From Coleophoma eucalyptorum (Eukaryota > Ascomycota > Leotiomycetes > Helotiales > Dermateaceae), in NCBI GenBank assembly GCA_026120035.1, contig JALRME010000015.1, positions 489,830 through 553,829 on the forward strand: 64,000 nt of DNA, written 5' to 3'. The translations under genes and the position numbers were made by a program. Below are positions 35,240 to 45,556 of the stretch, piece after piece; position 1 is the first letter of the stretch, and each line of letters starts with the position of its first letter. A model generated the notes under the pieces. That model saw only the letters and a program-made list of their open reading frames with translations, was not told the DNA's origin and did not search any database.

Positions 35240-38212
35240 TCAATACTCCTCAACCGCGCAATTTGGATGGAGCACATAAACGATGTCTTCAGCAGCAGCA
35301 GCAGTTCCTTGGCCATCCTCACCAACAAGTCCCTGCCCTCTGATAGCCATAAGAATATTCTCCTATGAAATACAATTAGCCTTGTCCATATATTTTTCGT
35401 GGGCGGGAGTCACTAACCTTGACCATGCGCTTGATAATCTTCTTCGTCAAAGCCTTTTCAGCGTGATAATCTTCTTCGGAGCTCAATTCATCTTCCTTCT
35501 GTTCAAGATACCATTCGACAAGCTTCTCTCCTTCAATACCATCTCCACCGTTCATCTCATCATCGTTAATGTGTTGCACAATCATGTTCACGACGCTGAT
35601 GTACTTGTCGTATGTAACCTTTGTCTTCTTGCTCGCCGAAGCTGGAGTCTGGCCATCGGCTCCAGCACCTCCATTTGCAGCGTCGTCTCCATCATCGGCA
35701 TCTGCCATCGGAGAGTCGCCGTCATTATTTCCTCGTTGAGCTGGAGTCACGCCATTTGGTCCTAGCAATTCCTCCTCGTCATCTTCCACCTCAACGTCAT
35801 CTTTCTCAACACTGATAATACTTTGTCTAAGTAGGTTGAATGCTTCGATTACAAATTCGGGGACGACCTCTTCTACGCAGTTGGCCTTAGCGATTGCCTC
35901 GGAAAGCCGAATCATAGACTCAAGCTGACGGACTGTGATTCTGTAGCTGTTTCTTCCGATTCCTCCTTGCGCATCATCGCTTCGAAGTTCTTTGTACTTT
36001 TGCACCAACAACTCCTTTGCCTCAGTCGTGAAAACAGGCTTGAAAGTCCTTGCAAAGCGGATGTAGCGTTGAAGTTGCTCAGTTGTGAATTCTGGTTGGA
36101 CAGCCTCATCTCGTAGTTGATGAATTCCGACAATGTGTTCGGCAAGATGCCTGTCCACAGTTTCGTTGCACTCGTCCAAGATGACAAAGAACAGGTCAAA
36201 ACGGGACATGATAGGAGCAGACATGTTGATGTTTGCACGGAGAGTTGTCTTGCGGTTGTAGCGTCCTCCAACAGGGTTTGCTGCGGCGAGAATAGACGTC
36301 CTGGCATTCAAGGTAGCTTGAATACCTGCTTTAGCGATGGAGATTGTCTGCTGTTCCATAGCTTCGTGAATAGCTACTTGATCACTGATGTCCATCTTAT
36401 CAAACTCATCGATGGCGCAAATTCCGTTGTCGGCCAACATCAATGCTCCAGCCTCGATGGTAAATTCTCCAGTCTCTTCGTCCTTGACCACAGCAGCAGT
36501 AAGACCAGCAGCAGATGAGGCCTTTCCGGAGGTGTAGACAGCACGAGGCAAGAAAGAGCAAATGTACTTCAAGAACTGCGACTTTGACGTGGAAGGATCG
36601 CCAACAATGCAAATGTTAATATCACCACGAAGTGACATGCCTTCTGGAGTCGTCTTACTAAGACCGCCCATCAGTTGCAAGAGAAGTCCTTTCTTCACGA
36701 TCTCGTGTCCATAAACCATAGGAGCCAGAGAGTTGACAAGTCGGGAATAGACGTGGCCGGTGTGTACCATTTGACGGAGATCTTCAATCTCGGCCGTTGT
36801 CATCGATGCAAGCACAGCTTCCTGGGCATGTTCACCAGGCTCATTTGGATCGATAGGCGCAGTCTGATTCAGAGATGCAAGAATGTTGCTGGACTGACCA
36901 TTGAGCTGTTGGCTTGCTGCAGAACCAGGAGTAGAGGTATCTGGTGTAACCATGGAGGCTAGGAAAGCCAACTTGTATGTGAGATCTCTAACACCGAGGG
37001 CCTTGAGACCGGTTACTCCATTCTCATCACCGGTCCTATTTGGGCCACCTCGATCCATTGTCCTCTTCTCGCCAGGCATTGAAAGTTGGCTCACATCTGG
37101 AACGACAATCAAAGCACCAGTGAAAATACACTTCTCACCAGCCTTTGCTCGATCCACAATCTCTCCTCGTAGAATCACGTCTATTGTACGTGGCATGCTT
37201 CCAGTTGGAATTTCAGCACTGTTCTCCTGGACTCGCACCTTCTGCCAATCAACGAACGTGCTTTGTCTAATGTCAAGCCTCCATCCCTGGCGATTGGCAC
37301 AAGTGGCATTCGGACATTGAGTTGGCTCTGTGTATCTGAAAGTTTGTTCAATATTTGGGATAACCGTTCTGCAAGCCTCGCATGTGAAAGTCGCTAAAGA
37401 AAGCTCTGGTCTGACTTCTGAGGTTCGAGTAACCGTACCAGAGATTGAAAGGAGTTGTCCAATATTCTTAGTACGAAGATGGCGCAAGCGTGTAGTAAGA
37501 GGTAGGTTATAAAATGCGATCGCAAAAATCTTGTCGGTTTGCTGATTAGGAGTTTTGTCTCCTTGAAAGTCAGATTGACTTGCAGAAGCAGCATTGCTAG
37601 CGCCTGAGGACGTCTGGTTGCTGCTCAGAGGTTGTCTATGTTCTCTGAAATATCGGGGCTCGTATTTAGCGATCATGTTATGCAGAGCTTTCGTCATGAA
37701 CGGAAGAAATCGATAGTACTCATTTATGATCGCATCAGCCAGCGGTTGATAGCCCTTCGACAGATGTGTGAAGTCGACATAGAGAGTAGAGAGTTGGTAG
37801 ATCCGCAGACCATGAATTTGAGCAATGTAGTATTGATCTGAGGTGGGAGCGCTGGATGCTGGAGTTTGGACTATATTTTGATCTTCTTTAAAGCTGTATT
37901 GAAGTTAGCTTGACTCATGAAGCAAGCAGGAACGGAAATATACTTGTTCAAGAAACGCTCGAAGGTACTTTGAATAGCAAGTCCAACTGCGTCGTCTACC
38001 TTTGGCACTTGACGATCGCCCTTTGGTCGATTTGAGTTGATCGGGATCTGATCATCTGCAAAACCTTCATCGTCACTTTGGGGTGCCACAGATTCTGAAG
38101 GTGGACCTCTTGGGCGAGCAGATGAGCCCCTCTGTACGGGAGGTTTTGGAGTATTATTTCTGCTGTTATCATAATCAGACATAGGAGCGTCGGACATCAT
38201 TACCGACGCCAT
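35240..38212 (-). CDS. MCM6: DNA replication licensing factor Mcm6
   Basis: Three exons on the minus strand: 38212-37944, 37893-35418 and 35362-35240, with introns of 50 and 55 nt; phases agree and give 955 residues. Mcm6 is one of six ATPases in the replicative helicase ring. Seen in order: a disordered N-terminus, the N-terminal MCM domain with a zinc-binding set of cysteines (about 261, 264, 283, 288), then the AAA+ core with GDPSTSKSQ (Walker A, about 520), CAIDEFDKM (Walker B) and SRFDLFF (arginine finger, about 658). TFRYTEPTQCPN and FYNLPLTTRLRHLRTKNIG are Mcm6-like. The last exon supplies the conserved C-terminus ENILMAIRGQGLVG...VYVLHPNCAVEEY; reading through the last intron instead gives a short non-conserved tail. 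The gene is divergent from RNASEH2C across 290 bp rich in cell-cycle-type boxes. Confidence 0.95.
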
Positions 38213-38502
38213 TGTGAAGACTCGTGGAGTGGAGGTTGAGAAGTGGTGGAGTCTAGAGTTAGCTCGGTGTTGATGTTGATCGATAAAGAGACGATATTCA
38301 GATAGTGGGAAAAAGGAGGCTTAAGACGCGAACGCGGAGGTCGCGTGAAAAATCATAGGAAGCTTATGTAATACGCGTTCACGCGTTAAGTGCCTGCATT
38401 AGCGTGGGGCTGGCCGAGATCTTGATTCAATTCATTTTATGCCTTTTGATAACTTATAGAATTTTGAATTTGAAATTCTGCATTGTTTCAATTTGTTCCA
38501 AG
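38213..38502. promoter_or_regulatory. Divergent MCM6/RNASEH2C promoter with MCB-like boxes
   Basis: This 290-bp spacer holds two perfect ACGCGT boxes at 38373-38378 and 38381-38386, two near matches at 38326-38337 (ACGCGA, ACGCGG) and TCGCGT at 38341-38346. ACGCGT is the MluI cell-cycle box bound by MBF, which in yeasts drives G1/S expression of replication genes. The match to MCM6 function makes a real site likely; binding itself is inferred. Confidence 0.65.
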
Positions 38503-39064
38503 ATGCTCGCGATACAGAAAAGTAAGAATCATCAGGGAAAATGCGCTGCAAATGTTCTACCATGCAAAATAAACCACAATGGACCTGTTGATGTATCTGA
38601 GAGATATTGGGCGCCTACTGAAACTCAAGGTAAGATCTATTAGGAACGAGTCGAGAAAACGCGTTAAAATTCTTTACAGAGGGCAACAAAACTGCCTACT
38701 TCCGGGGAAGGAAATTGAACGCGAAATCACTGAAAGTCCCCGAGGGATATCGCGGCATGGTCCTCTCCACGACGGATCGAATCCTCCCCAGACCCGAGGT
38801 TGCTCAAGGCGAAGAGGAGGACGCGGAAGATGTTCCAGAAGTAGGAATTATGGAGGAAGAGGCTGAATTCGACGAAGTTATGGTTTGGGGCCATGATACA
38901 CTTCCAGATGCCACGGCAGACCCTTACACAAAAGGAATGGAAGAATGGATTGCTTTCGCGGAGCAGGTCGGTGGTTCGCGTCCCGATATTATAGATACTT
39001 TGCTCATATATGACAGATTCATTCAATTGCGACAGAGGAAACAGCTGCTCCTGCAGATAAATAA
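38503..39064 (+). CDS. RNASEH2C: Ribonuclease H2 subunit C (Rnh203 type)
   Basis: Three exons: 38503-38629, 38680-38966 and 39017-39064, all in phase, giving 153 residues. The protein has the family signature: VLPCKINHNGPVDVSERYW, then TAYFRGRKLNAKSLKVPEGY, an acidic insert, and DPYTKGMEEWIAFAEQIHS near the end. RNase H2 is a nuclear trimer that removes ribonucleotides embedded in DNA and RNA primers; subunit C is a non-catalytic scaffold. The last intron (38967-39016) has a weak GTCGGT donor. It is chosen because it restores a conserved FAEQIHS end and a stop at 39064. Without it the frame would run to 39272, deep into the DUF4385 gene on the other strand. The gene is divergent from MCM6. 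Confidence 0.85.
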
Positions 39065-39139
39065 AGGCATTGGACAAATGGACGGCGTTAGAATACCATC
39101 ATGGAGAATGGCGTTAGGGGATACCAGGATAATCGTCTT

Positions 39140-39682
39140 TCATTCGTTCTCGATCTTGGTTTTGGGATGCTCCTCTTTGGCCTTGGTGTCCCTTCTATTT
39201 TCAACCTTGATCTGGTCGTGCATCTTTATCCATGCTTTTTGTTCCATGAGAAATTCGCCCTTCAGCCTTTGATACCCCTCGTGCTGCCTGCACCTGTCCC
39301 AAACCTCTCTGAAGATCCGACTTGCTCTCGCTTTCTCCGCTCGTCCCGCATGTCCTCCACTCTTTTCGATTCTGTTCCCTTTTTCTTTCCCATCGTCATA
39401 CTTCCGTCCTCCTTTGTAATTGGCATACCGCTTTGCTCTCGTCATGCCCATCTGGATGAATTTCCGTGCCATATCCATGCCCACAAAGTCATCGTTTTCA
39501 TAGAATTGCAAGAACTCTTCCCACAACTTATCGGCGGAAGTGCGAGCGATGTCCACGGTACGAAATCTCCAGTGAGGAAGGAGGTATGACTTGTAAGGTT
39601 CGTAAGTCAGAACGCCCATCTCACCTCTTGCGATCCGGTATGTCATAAGATGTGCTTTGGGAGGTTTCGTAAAGGTAGACAT
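39140..39682 (-). CDS. DUF4385-like conserved protein of unknown function
   Basis: This intronless 180-residue protein starts MSTFTKPPKAHLMTYRIARG. It closely recalls the DUF4385 family: RGEMGVLTYEPYKSYLLPHW, then RTSADKLWEEFLQFYENDDF, GMDMARKFIQMGMTRAKRYA and NYKGGRKYDDG, followed by FREVWDRCRQHEGY. From memory that family is found in bacteria, some large DNA viruses and phages, and eukaryotes; no biochemical function is assigned. The C-terminus is Lys/Glu-rich and likely helical. No signal peptide or membrane segment is seen. It converges on RNASEH2C with only 75 bp between stop codons, so 3' ends probably overlap. The family name is from recognition of the sequence pattern and should be confirmed by a profile search. 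Confidence 0.78.
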   Translation of the reverse strand: MSTFTKPPKAHLMTYRIARGEMGVLTYEPYKSYLLPHWRFRTVDIARTSADKLWEEFLQFYENDDFVGMDMARKFIQMGMTRAKRYANYKGGRKYDDGKEKGNRIEKSGGHAGRAEKARASRIFREVWDRCRQHEGYQRLKGEFLMEQKAWIKMHDQIKVENRRDTKAKEEHPKTKIENE

Positions 39683-42433
39683 GCTGTGTAAGGTATTATG
39701 TTAAGGAGTCTGTCTCTGTGCTCAACTCCTTGAGCATCCGCAGGTGCTGTGTCGCTTCAATGACGAAGACCCATCTCGAGGATACGAATTAATGCATTGG
39801 TGACAATAACTCGCACAGGAGAAAGAAGAAAGTACAAGATGTCAGTGTTCAAAGAAGCAATCTCTGATGTATGCTAGAATATAGCTGATGTTGGCTCATA
39901 TGAGCTAATGAGGTCATCAAAAAAAGGCACCAGAAGCCCTCGTTCACGCGAACTACGCGATTTTACATGGACTTCACTTCCTGAAGAATGCTTTGGGCCG
40001 ACAGACAATTCCCATGCCTCACTTATCCACAATTCTTTGCAGGCAGCCGCTTTTGTACATCTTCATTGAAGACTCGAAGTGCAATGTTGCTGGCTGGGTT
40101 CTGGGGGTGAAGATGGAAGTAGCTAGCTACCCAGCAGTTGTTTAAGATCAGGTTGGGCATCTTGACCATTAAAATGGGAAATCTCGGCTTCTGATTCCTC
40201 GAAGGACTCTAAACGCTGAGTATCTAAGAACAAGGAAAATATACGTGCTTTCGATTTTTTTCTCTACAGGTAAATATCACGACGCGCTCAAGGCTGACAA
40301 GGCTGAGTGAAATTTGACAAGCCGGCTCCACAAACCTCTTTCGGCAGTATGAAGCTTCTTGGGGTATCGTGAACCTGGTCCTTGTCGACTCTGCAACAAC
40401 GGAGCCCTGTACATTACATAACCAAGGAACTCATGGGTTTTGGAGATCGCAGTGATGATGTTTGCATTTCGGAACCACGGAATCCTTCTCTGTGGTAATC
40501 AGAGAAAGAGTGCAGAAACGGAGAGAGTCGCAATAGGTTTCACAACCAAGAATATGTGCCTCGGCCAACTAAATTGTTTCCCACTCGTCGTGAATTCCTG
40601 GAAGCTTCACATCGCCATCCCTGTAGCACACGAGGGAAACAACCTAATTGATAACGGACGGTCCCTGCTCCGATCGCTAGATCAGCACGACGCATGCTCC
40701 TCTTTGCTCCCAAGTACTGTGCACCTTCATACCGTACAATTGTAATACTGTACATGCTCACCGCTTCATACATTGCATCTCTAGGAAGTGAAGCTAAACC
40801 CACATTCGCATAAGTCAACCAAGGAGGCTGACGCCGCAACTAGATTCGAGATGATGGCCTACCATCGGAATTTAATTCTACTCACGTCTAGCAAATAACA
40901 GTCAGCTGGCACTCTGGGTGGAGGAATTTGAGGGCCGAAAGGAATTGGGGAGAGGAGAAAGGACCCTTGTACATTATGCAATGTACCAGGTAAGCTGGAA
41001 AAGAAAATGACCTTTCTGTTTCCTATGCCAAAAAGTGCTCTTGTGACTCTGCGCAGTATGAAGTTGTTGAGACTTGAGATCTCCCTCGCGTAGGTACGTG
41101 TGGCAATGGGCCACCAAAGTCAATTGCTGCACTGTCCAACGGTTTGCGGTGAAGAAAAAGGCAAAGGACTGAGAAATATGCTCCTCCCACGGCATGCTTT
41201 CTGCTGGAAGGCAAAAGGCAGGATATAATATAAAATAACTTCTGATTGGGGGATGACTCCATGACTTCCTCTCTCTCAGCCTTGCACGTCGTCGGCCTGG
41301 CGGATGTGATTGCGTGAATTAGTGGTGGTAGTGGTGGGACAAGTCATTTTCTCAATCATCTGTATTTCTCCCCTGGCCAGACCAGGCCAGTCCCAGTCTT
41401 TCCATCCTCGGCTGCTCTATCGGAATCGGATGTCACGGTGGACAGAAACCAGCTGCCACGTTATCGAGCGGTGGAACCAATCACTGGTTAGGTGCTGGAG
41501 TCGCAGGCTGGAAGGCTGGAAGTCCGGCCTCGTTCAGAAACGTCTCTTGACTCAAGCACGAATAAGAAAGGCAGGCTGTTTCTGCCCCGTCGCCTACCTT
41601 CTTCATGCATCCGGAATAGCAGAAGGCCGGGTGACATGAATGGGGGAGCATGAAGGAGCCTAGGAAGCGACTGGAGCGTGTGGAGTTGTTTTTGCGTCTT
41701 TGCACCGACCAAATATGAACTAATGGTGGGGCAAGCAGGGCTGGGCCAGGGTTGAAGCAACCTCCATGTTGATGGAGGGGAACCTGCATACAGCTTTGCT
41801 CTGTGCACCGCACTGTGTCACTACTGTGCTGTAAGTACTGTATCTCTTGTTCGACCAGGGTAGGGGTTTGCATTTGCTGCTGCTGCATCCTCGTCCTCTT
41901 GTCGTCATAGAGAAAAAAGTGACACGGTATTGGTACGGGACAGCTAAGTAAACTAGAGGAGGACAGTCTTAGTCAGGCAGAGAGACACTACGACGGAACG
42001 GATACTCCTTCATTCATTCGAGCACGGTTCTTATATCCAGAATGAGAGATGGTCGGACGTTAATTCAGGCCTTTCATACTATGGCGCACTTGGTTCCATT
42101 GTGACCCCCTGGTGTGATTTCACAGGCCGATCGACTTTACTTTCTTTACTTTGCAAGTTTCCACTTCCCTTTCTTCCCTTCTTCCTTTCTTCCTTTCTTC
42201 ATTCTTTCTTTCTCAATTCCATTTGTACTCCTGCCTTCGACCCCAGTCCTCCTTTCCTCCCTCCTTAGAGCTCCCCAAGCAGACGTCCGGGTAGCTGGAA
42301 TTCTTGCGATTCTGCGCAAAGTAAGGGACCAATTCCGCGTCCGCTACGACATTCTTCCCTACCGCTCGGCCATTCTTTCAACAACAAAGGTCCTCTCGCT
42401 AGAAATTTGTGTAGATACAGGTCGTACTGCGAG
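39683..42433. other. 2.75-kb intergenic region before the cyclopropane-synthase gene
   Basis: No frame here looks coding. The distal part is unremarkable mixed sequence. From about 42130 to 42260 the plus strand is a nearly uninterrupted pyrimidine tract (repeats of CTTTCTTC type), typical of fungal core promoters and leaders and probably belonging to the downstream gene. No RNA gene or repeat element was identified. Confidence 0.5.
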
Positions 42434-43963
42434 ATGTCTTCCTATCTCCCAACAATTGTGACCCAGCCATTGGCAAAGGGTAGTGACCTTCTTCGCGGCG
42501 CATTGGGTAGCTTTTCGTGGGGACCAGCGGTAACAGTTTCGAAAGCGGCCGTGGTCTCTCTTTTTGAGCGCATTGAGGCTGGAACTTTGGTTGTTGTGGA
42601 CGAAACTACAGGAAAGACGAACAGCTACGGACAGAAGATTGCAAAAGAACATTCGAAGTTGACGAACGGAGTCAATGGCATCAAGAAAAGGACGCCTGGG
42701 GCGGGCAAAGTTGAATTGTTTATTAAGAAAGAAGCCTTCTGGGTTAGATTATTCCTCTTTGCAGATATGGGCTTTGCGGAAGCGTATATGTTGGGTGAGG
42801 TAGAGTGCGCAGACCTGACGGGTTTCTTCGAGGTGTGTCCAACCAAATAGTCTTACCGATGCTTCCATACTAATGCCTTCCAGTTATTCATCCAAAATCG
42901 CAACCAGCTTGCCAATGCAACAACTCTGACCTCATCCATAGCCGCGACAATCACTGGCCTGGCGAGAAGTACCAACACCCTCTCGAACTCTCTCCTCAAT
43001 GTCTCGGCCCATTATGATATCAGCAATGAAATGTTTGCCGCCTTCTTATCTGAAGACATGACGTATTCATGTCCAATCTGGAAATCCCCGTCGAGTCTGG
43101 ACATGGTAGAGGAATCCTTGGAAGCAGCCCAGATAACCAAGCTCCATCGATTCATCGATGGCGCGCGTATCAAGCCCACTGACCATGTTCTGGAAATAGG
43201 AACTGGTTGGGGATCGTTTGCCATCGAGGCAGTACGAACGACTGGGTGCAGAGTGACCTCTTTGACATTATCCATCGAACAGAAGGCACTTGCTGAGAAG
43301 AGAATATTTGCGGCGGGTTTCGCCGACAAGATTGAGGTGAAACTTATGGATTACAGAGCATTGCCAACCCCTAGAACACCATACGACAAGGTTGTTTCAA
43401 TCGAGATGCTAGAAGCTGTTGGAGCAGAGTACCTCGAGACTTATTTCTCATGCATACACCGACTTCTGAAGAAGGACGGTATTGCAGTTTTCCAATGCAT
43501 TACTATGCCAGAGAATCGTTACGAGGCGTATGCGAAGGGCGAGGATTTTATTCGAAAGTACATTTTCCCAGGTGGCCACCTCCCATCCATTAGCCAGCTG
43601 GTGGAGAAGATCAGTAAGGGTTCCGAAGGCACTCTCGTGGTGGAGAAAATCGAGAACATTGGTGGCCATTATGCAAAGACCTTGCGCTTATGGCGGGAGA
43701 ACTTTATGCAAAACTTCGAGTCTCGAATTAAACCAGCATTAATGACAGAACATGACGACATGGGCGAAAGAGAAGTTGAGGTTTTCCAGAGGAAATGGGA
43801 GGTATGTGCTTTGATCGTGACCGCTGCTTGAGGGATAACTAACTTGTAACAGTTTTATTTCTGTTATTGTGAAGCTGGCTTCTCAACCAAGACGCTTGGA
43901 GATGCGATAATCACGGTTGGTCGCGAAGGAGCGATGGAGTTGATGGAAGGTATTCCTCTTTAA
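42434..43963 (+). CDS. Cyclopropane-fatty-acyl-phospholipid synthase family methyltransferase
   Basis: Three exons, 42434-42832, 42884-43801 and 43853-43963, all in phase, giving 475 residues. The protein has an N-terminal substrate-binding domain (about 1-190) and a SAM-dependent Rossmann domain with LEIGTGWGSFAIEAV, followed by VVSIEMLEAVGAEYLETYF and the conserved IFPGGHLPSISQLV. These are hallmarks of CFA synthases, which add a methylene bridge from SAM to an unsaturated acyl chain of a phospholipid. No N-terminal membrane helices are seen, which argues against the fungal sphingolipid C9-methyltransferases. The family is best known from bacteria, and a bacterial ancestry for the fungal genes is plausible, but the three small introns show the copy is long settled in this genome. 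A 2.75-kb gap lies upstream; it converges on REX4. Confidence 0.88.
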
Positions 43964-44382
43964 TTTATACATTTTGTCGCGATCTAGCGTGCATATATAT
44001 AAAGTCCTCGAGCGTAGGAGTCATGGGACAGAGGCGAATTGGTTTGGTGGCCTGCATTGCAGGGATCTGAAGAACTGCGAGTTTCGCAGTAGATTAGATC
44101 ATATAGACCTTTAGAATCTCATCTCGTTGAAATCGAAGATAGAAGATTATGATCTTACCGGTCCTCCAAATGTGACAGGTAACCACCTGAATGGCAGCAG
44201 ATCCTTTGGAGTGAACTAGTCTTCCGGACGTTATTGATTTCGTAACGATTGGCCCATGGATGTGCTAGGAGTAAGTCGATTTCCCTCTGCCCATGCAAGG
44301 TGGGAGTCTCACGGAAGTGTGTTATGGCCATTGACGACCATCGAAATGCGAAACAAGACAGGCAAGCAAACCAGAGATACAT
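43964..44382. other. Convergent intergenic region CFA synthase/REX4
   Basis: About 419 bp between two stop codons, with AT-rich sequence near 43965-44010 that may serve in 3'-end formation. Nothing else is recognised. Confidence 0.45.
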
Positions 44383-45324
44383 TTACTTTTTGCCCTTCTT
44401 CTTTTTACCCTTATTCGAGCTTCCAGGTTGGTGAGTTGGGAAGCGTTGAGCGTGCTCAACATCGAATGCGGATTTGTGTCTTCGGAATAGAAGCATTGTA
44501 GCTCTTGCATCTTCAATACTCGAATGCTCCCCTCCTTGGATGTCAACACCTAGAATCTCCTTTGCCAACTTCTTCAAGCTTGGTGTTTTTCCAGCACTAT
44601 ATTTTCTGAATCCCGAAAATTTTGATGTGTCTCTGATATCCCGCTTTGGATGGCCTAGCATCATCATCTCCAGATCATGCTTGATGGCATGGCCAACAAG
44701 TATCCTGTCGACCAAAATATCGCCTACTTCCTTCTGCACAACATCAAAACTCCGTGCTTTAGCCATATCTTTTGAAGCAACGCCGCTCACGTGCGTTCGC
44801 CAGTTGGTAACAAACTCTTTGGGTCGTACGAAAGAGTCGTATATTTGAGTTCCGTGGAAGTTGACGAGACTGACACGAGCTAACACCGATCGATCTTCAT
44901 CACCACCAACACCAACCATCTCACAATCCATTGCAACATATTTTCCAATCTCAACATCTTCTGAGAGACCTCCATTAACCCTATCCTCCGCAGTAGCTTT
45001 TGCATTTGTAGTTGTCAAGGATTCTCCATAGGCCTCGGCAAGGTCTTTAGCAGAGATATCGTTATCTTCGGCCCAGAGAGCAAGCGATGCTGACGGAGCA
45101 ACCTTTTGCTTATCACTACCAGCTTCCATCTTTTTGGTTTTGCCAACTCGTCCCGAAGTTACGGTGTCCTTGCCCTGGATGCCTTCAAGCCTCCTGCGCT
45201 TCGCGATCGAGTTTAGTGACTTCTGCGAGGGAACGGCTTTGCGCTTTCGTTCTGCACTGGCTTCAGACTCCTGCTTCAATGTAGCTTGCAGCCGCTTCCA
45301 GTTACTAGATAGTTCGGGTGCCAT
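44383..45324 (-). CDS. REX4: RNA exonuclease 4 (Rex4)
   Basis: This intronless gene encodes 313 residues. The N-terminal 120 residues are basic and low in complexity, as in nucleolar proteins. A DEDDh exonuclease domain follows: ExoI AMDCEMVGVG (Asp133, Glu135), ExoII VGHAIKHDLEMMMLGHP, and ExoIII HSSIEDARATMLLF with the His and Asp of the DEDDh set. Rex4 is a 3'-5' exoribonuclease linked to pre-rRNA processing in the nucleolus; length fits the family (yeast 289). The gene ends in a Lys-rich tail (KGKKKKGKK), consistent with nuclear location. It is divergent from ESA1 across 232 bp. Rex3 and ISG20-like proteins are alternatives, but size and N-terminus favour Rex4. Confidence 0.93.
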   Translation of the reverse strand: MAPELSSNWKRLQATLKQESEASAERKRKAVPSQKSLNSIAKRRRLEGIQGKDTVTSGRVGKTKKMEAGSDKQKVAPSASLALWAEDNDISAKDLAEAYGESLTTTNAKATAEDRVNGGLSEDVEIGKYVAMDCEMVGVGGDEDRSVLARVSLVNFHGTQIYDSFVRPKEFVTNWRTHVSGVASKDMAKARSFDVVQKEVGDILVDRILVGHAIKHDLEMMMLGHPKRDIRDTSKFSGFRKYSAGKTPSLKKLAKEILGVDIQGGEHSSIEDARATMLLFRRHKSAFDVEHAQRFPTHQPGSSNKGKKKKGKK

Positions 45325-45556
45325 GTCTCATCGTTGTTGTTGTTGTATCAAGTAGAGTCGGTTGTCGGTCTTACGTCGAGGCTTTTACTTAAAATTATTG
45401 TTGCTGGTTAGTGGCAAGGCTGATGCGGAAAGTTAGATCACGCTAGAAAATAAAGCTCAGCCTTGTTCTGCCCCTCTGCCGTCGCTCTTCCTCAAGTTGC
45501 CATCTTCAGGCCATCGAAGAACAATAAATTTCAACAATTCCATCTCTGTTTTCATC
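45325..45556. promoter_or_regulatory. Divergent promoter REX4/ESA1
   Basis: This 232-bp spacer separates the two start codons. A GTTGTTGTTGTT tract lies at about 45333-45344, next to the REX4 start. No strong known motif is seen. Confidence 0.4.

Noticed and set aside
39101..39589. 162-codon plus-strand open frame
   Set aside because: It is antisense to the DUF4385-like gene, which has conserved sequence; the plus-strand reading is a shadow.
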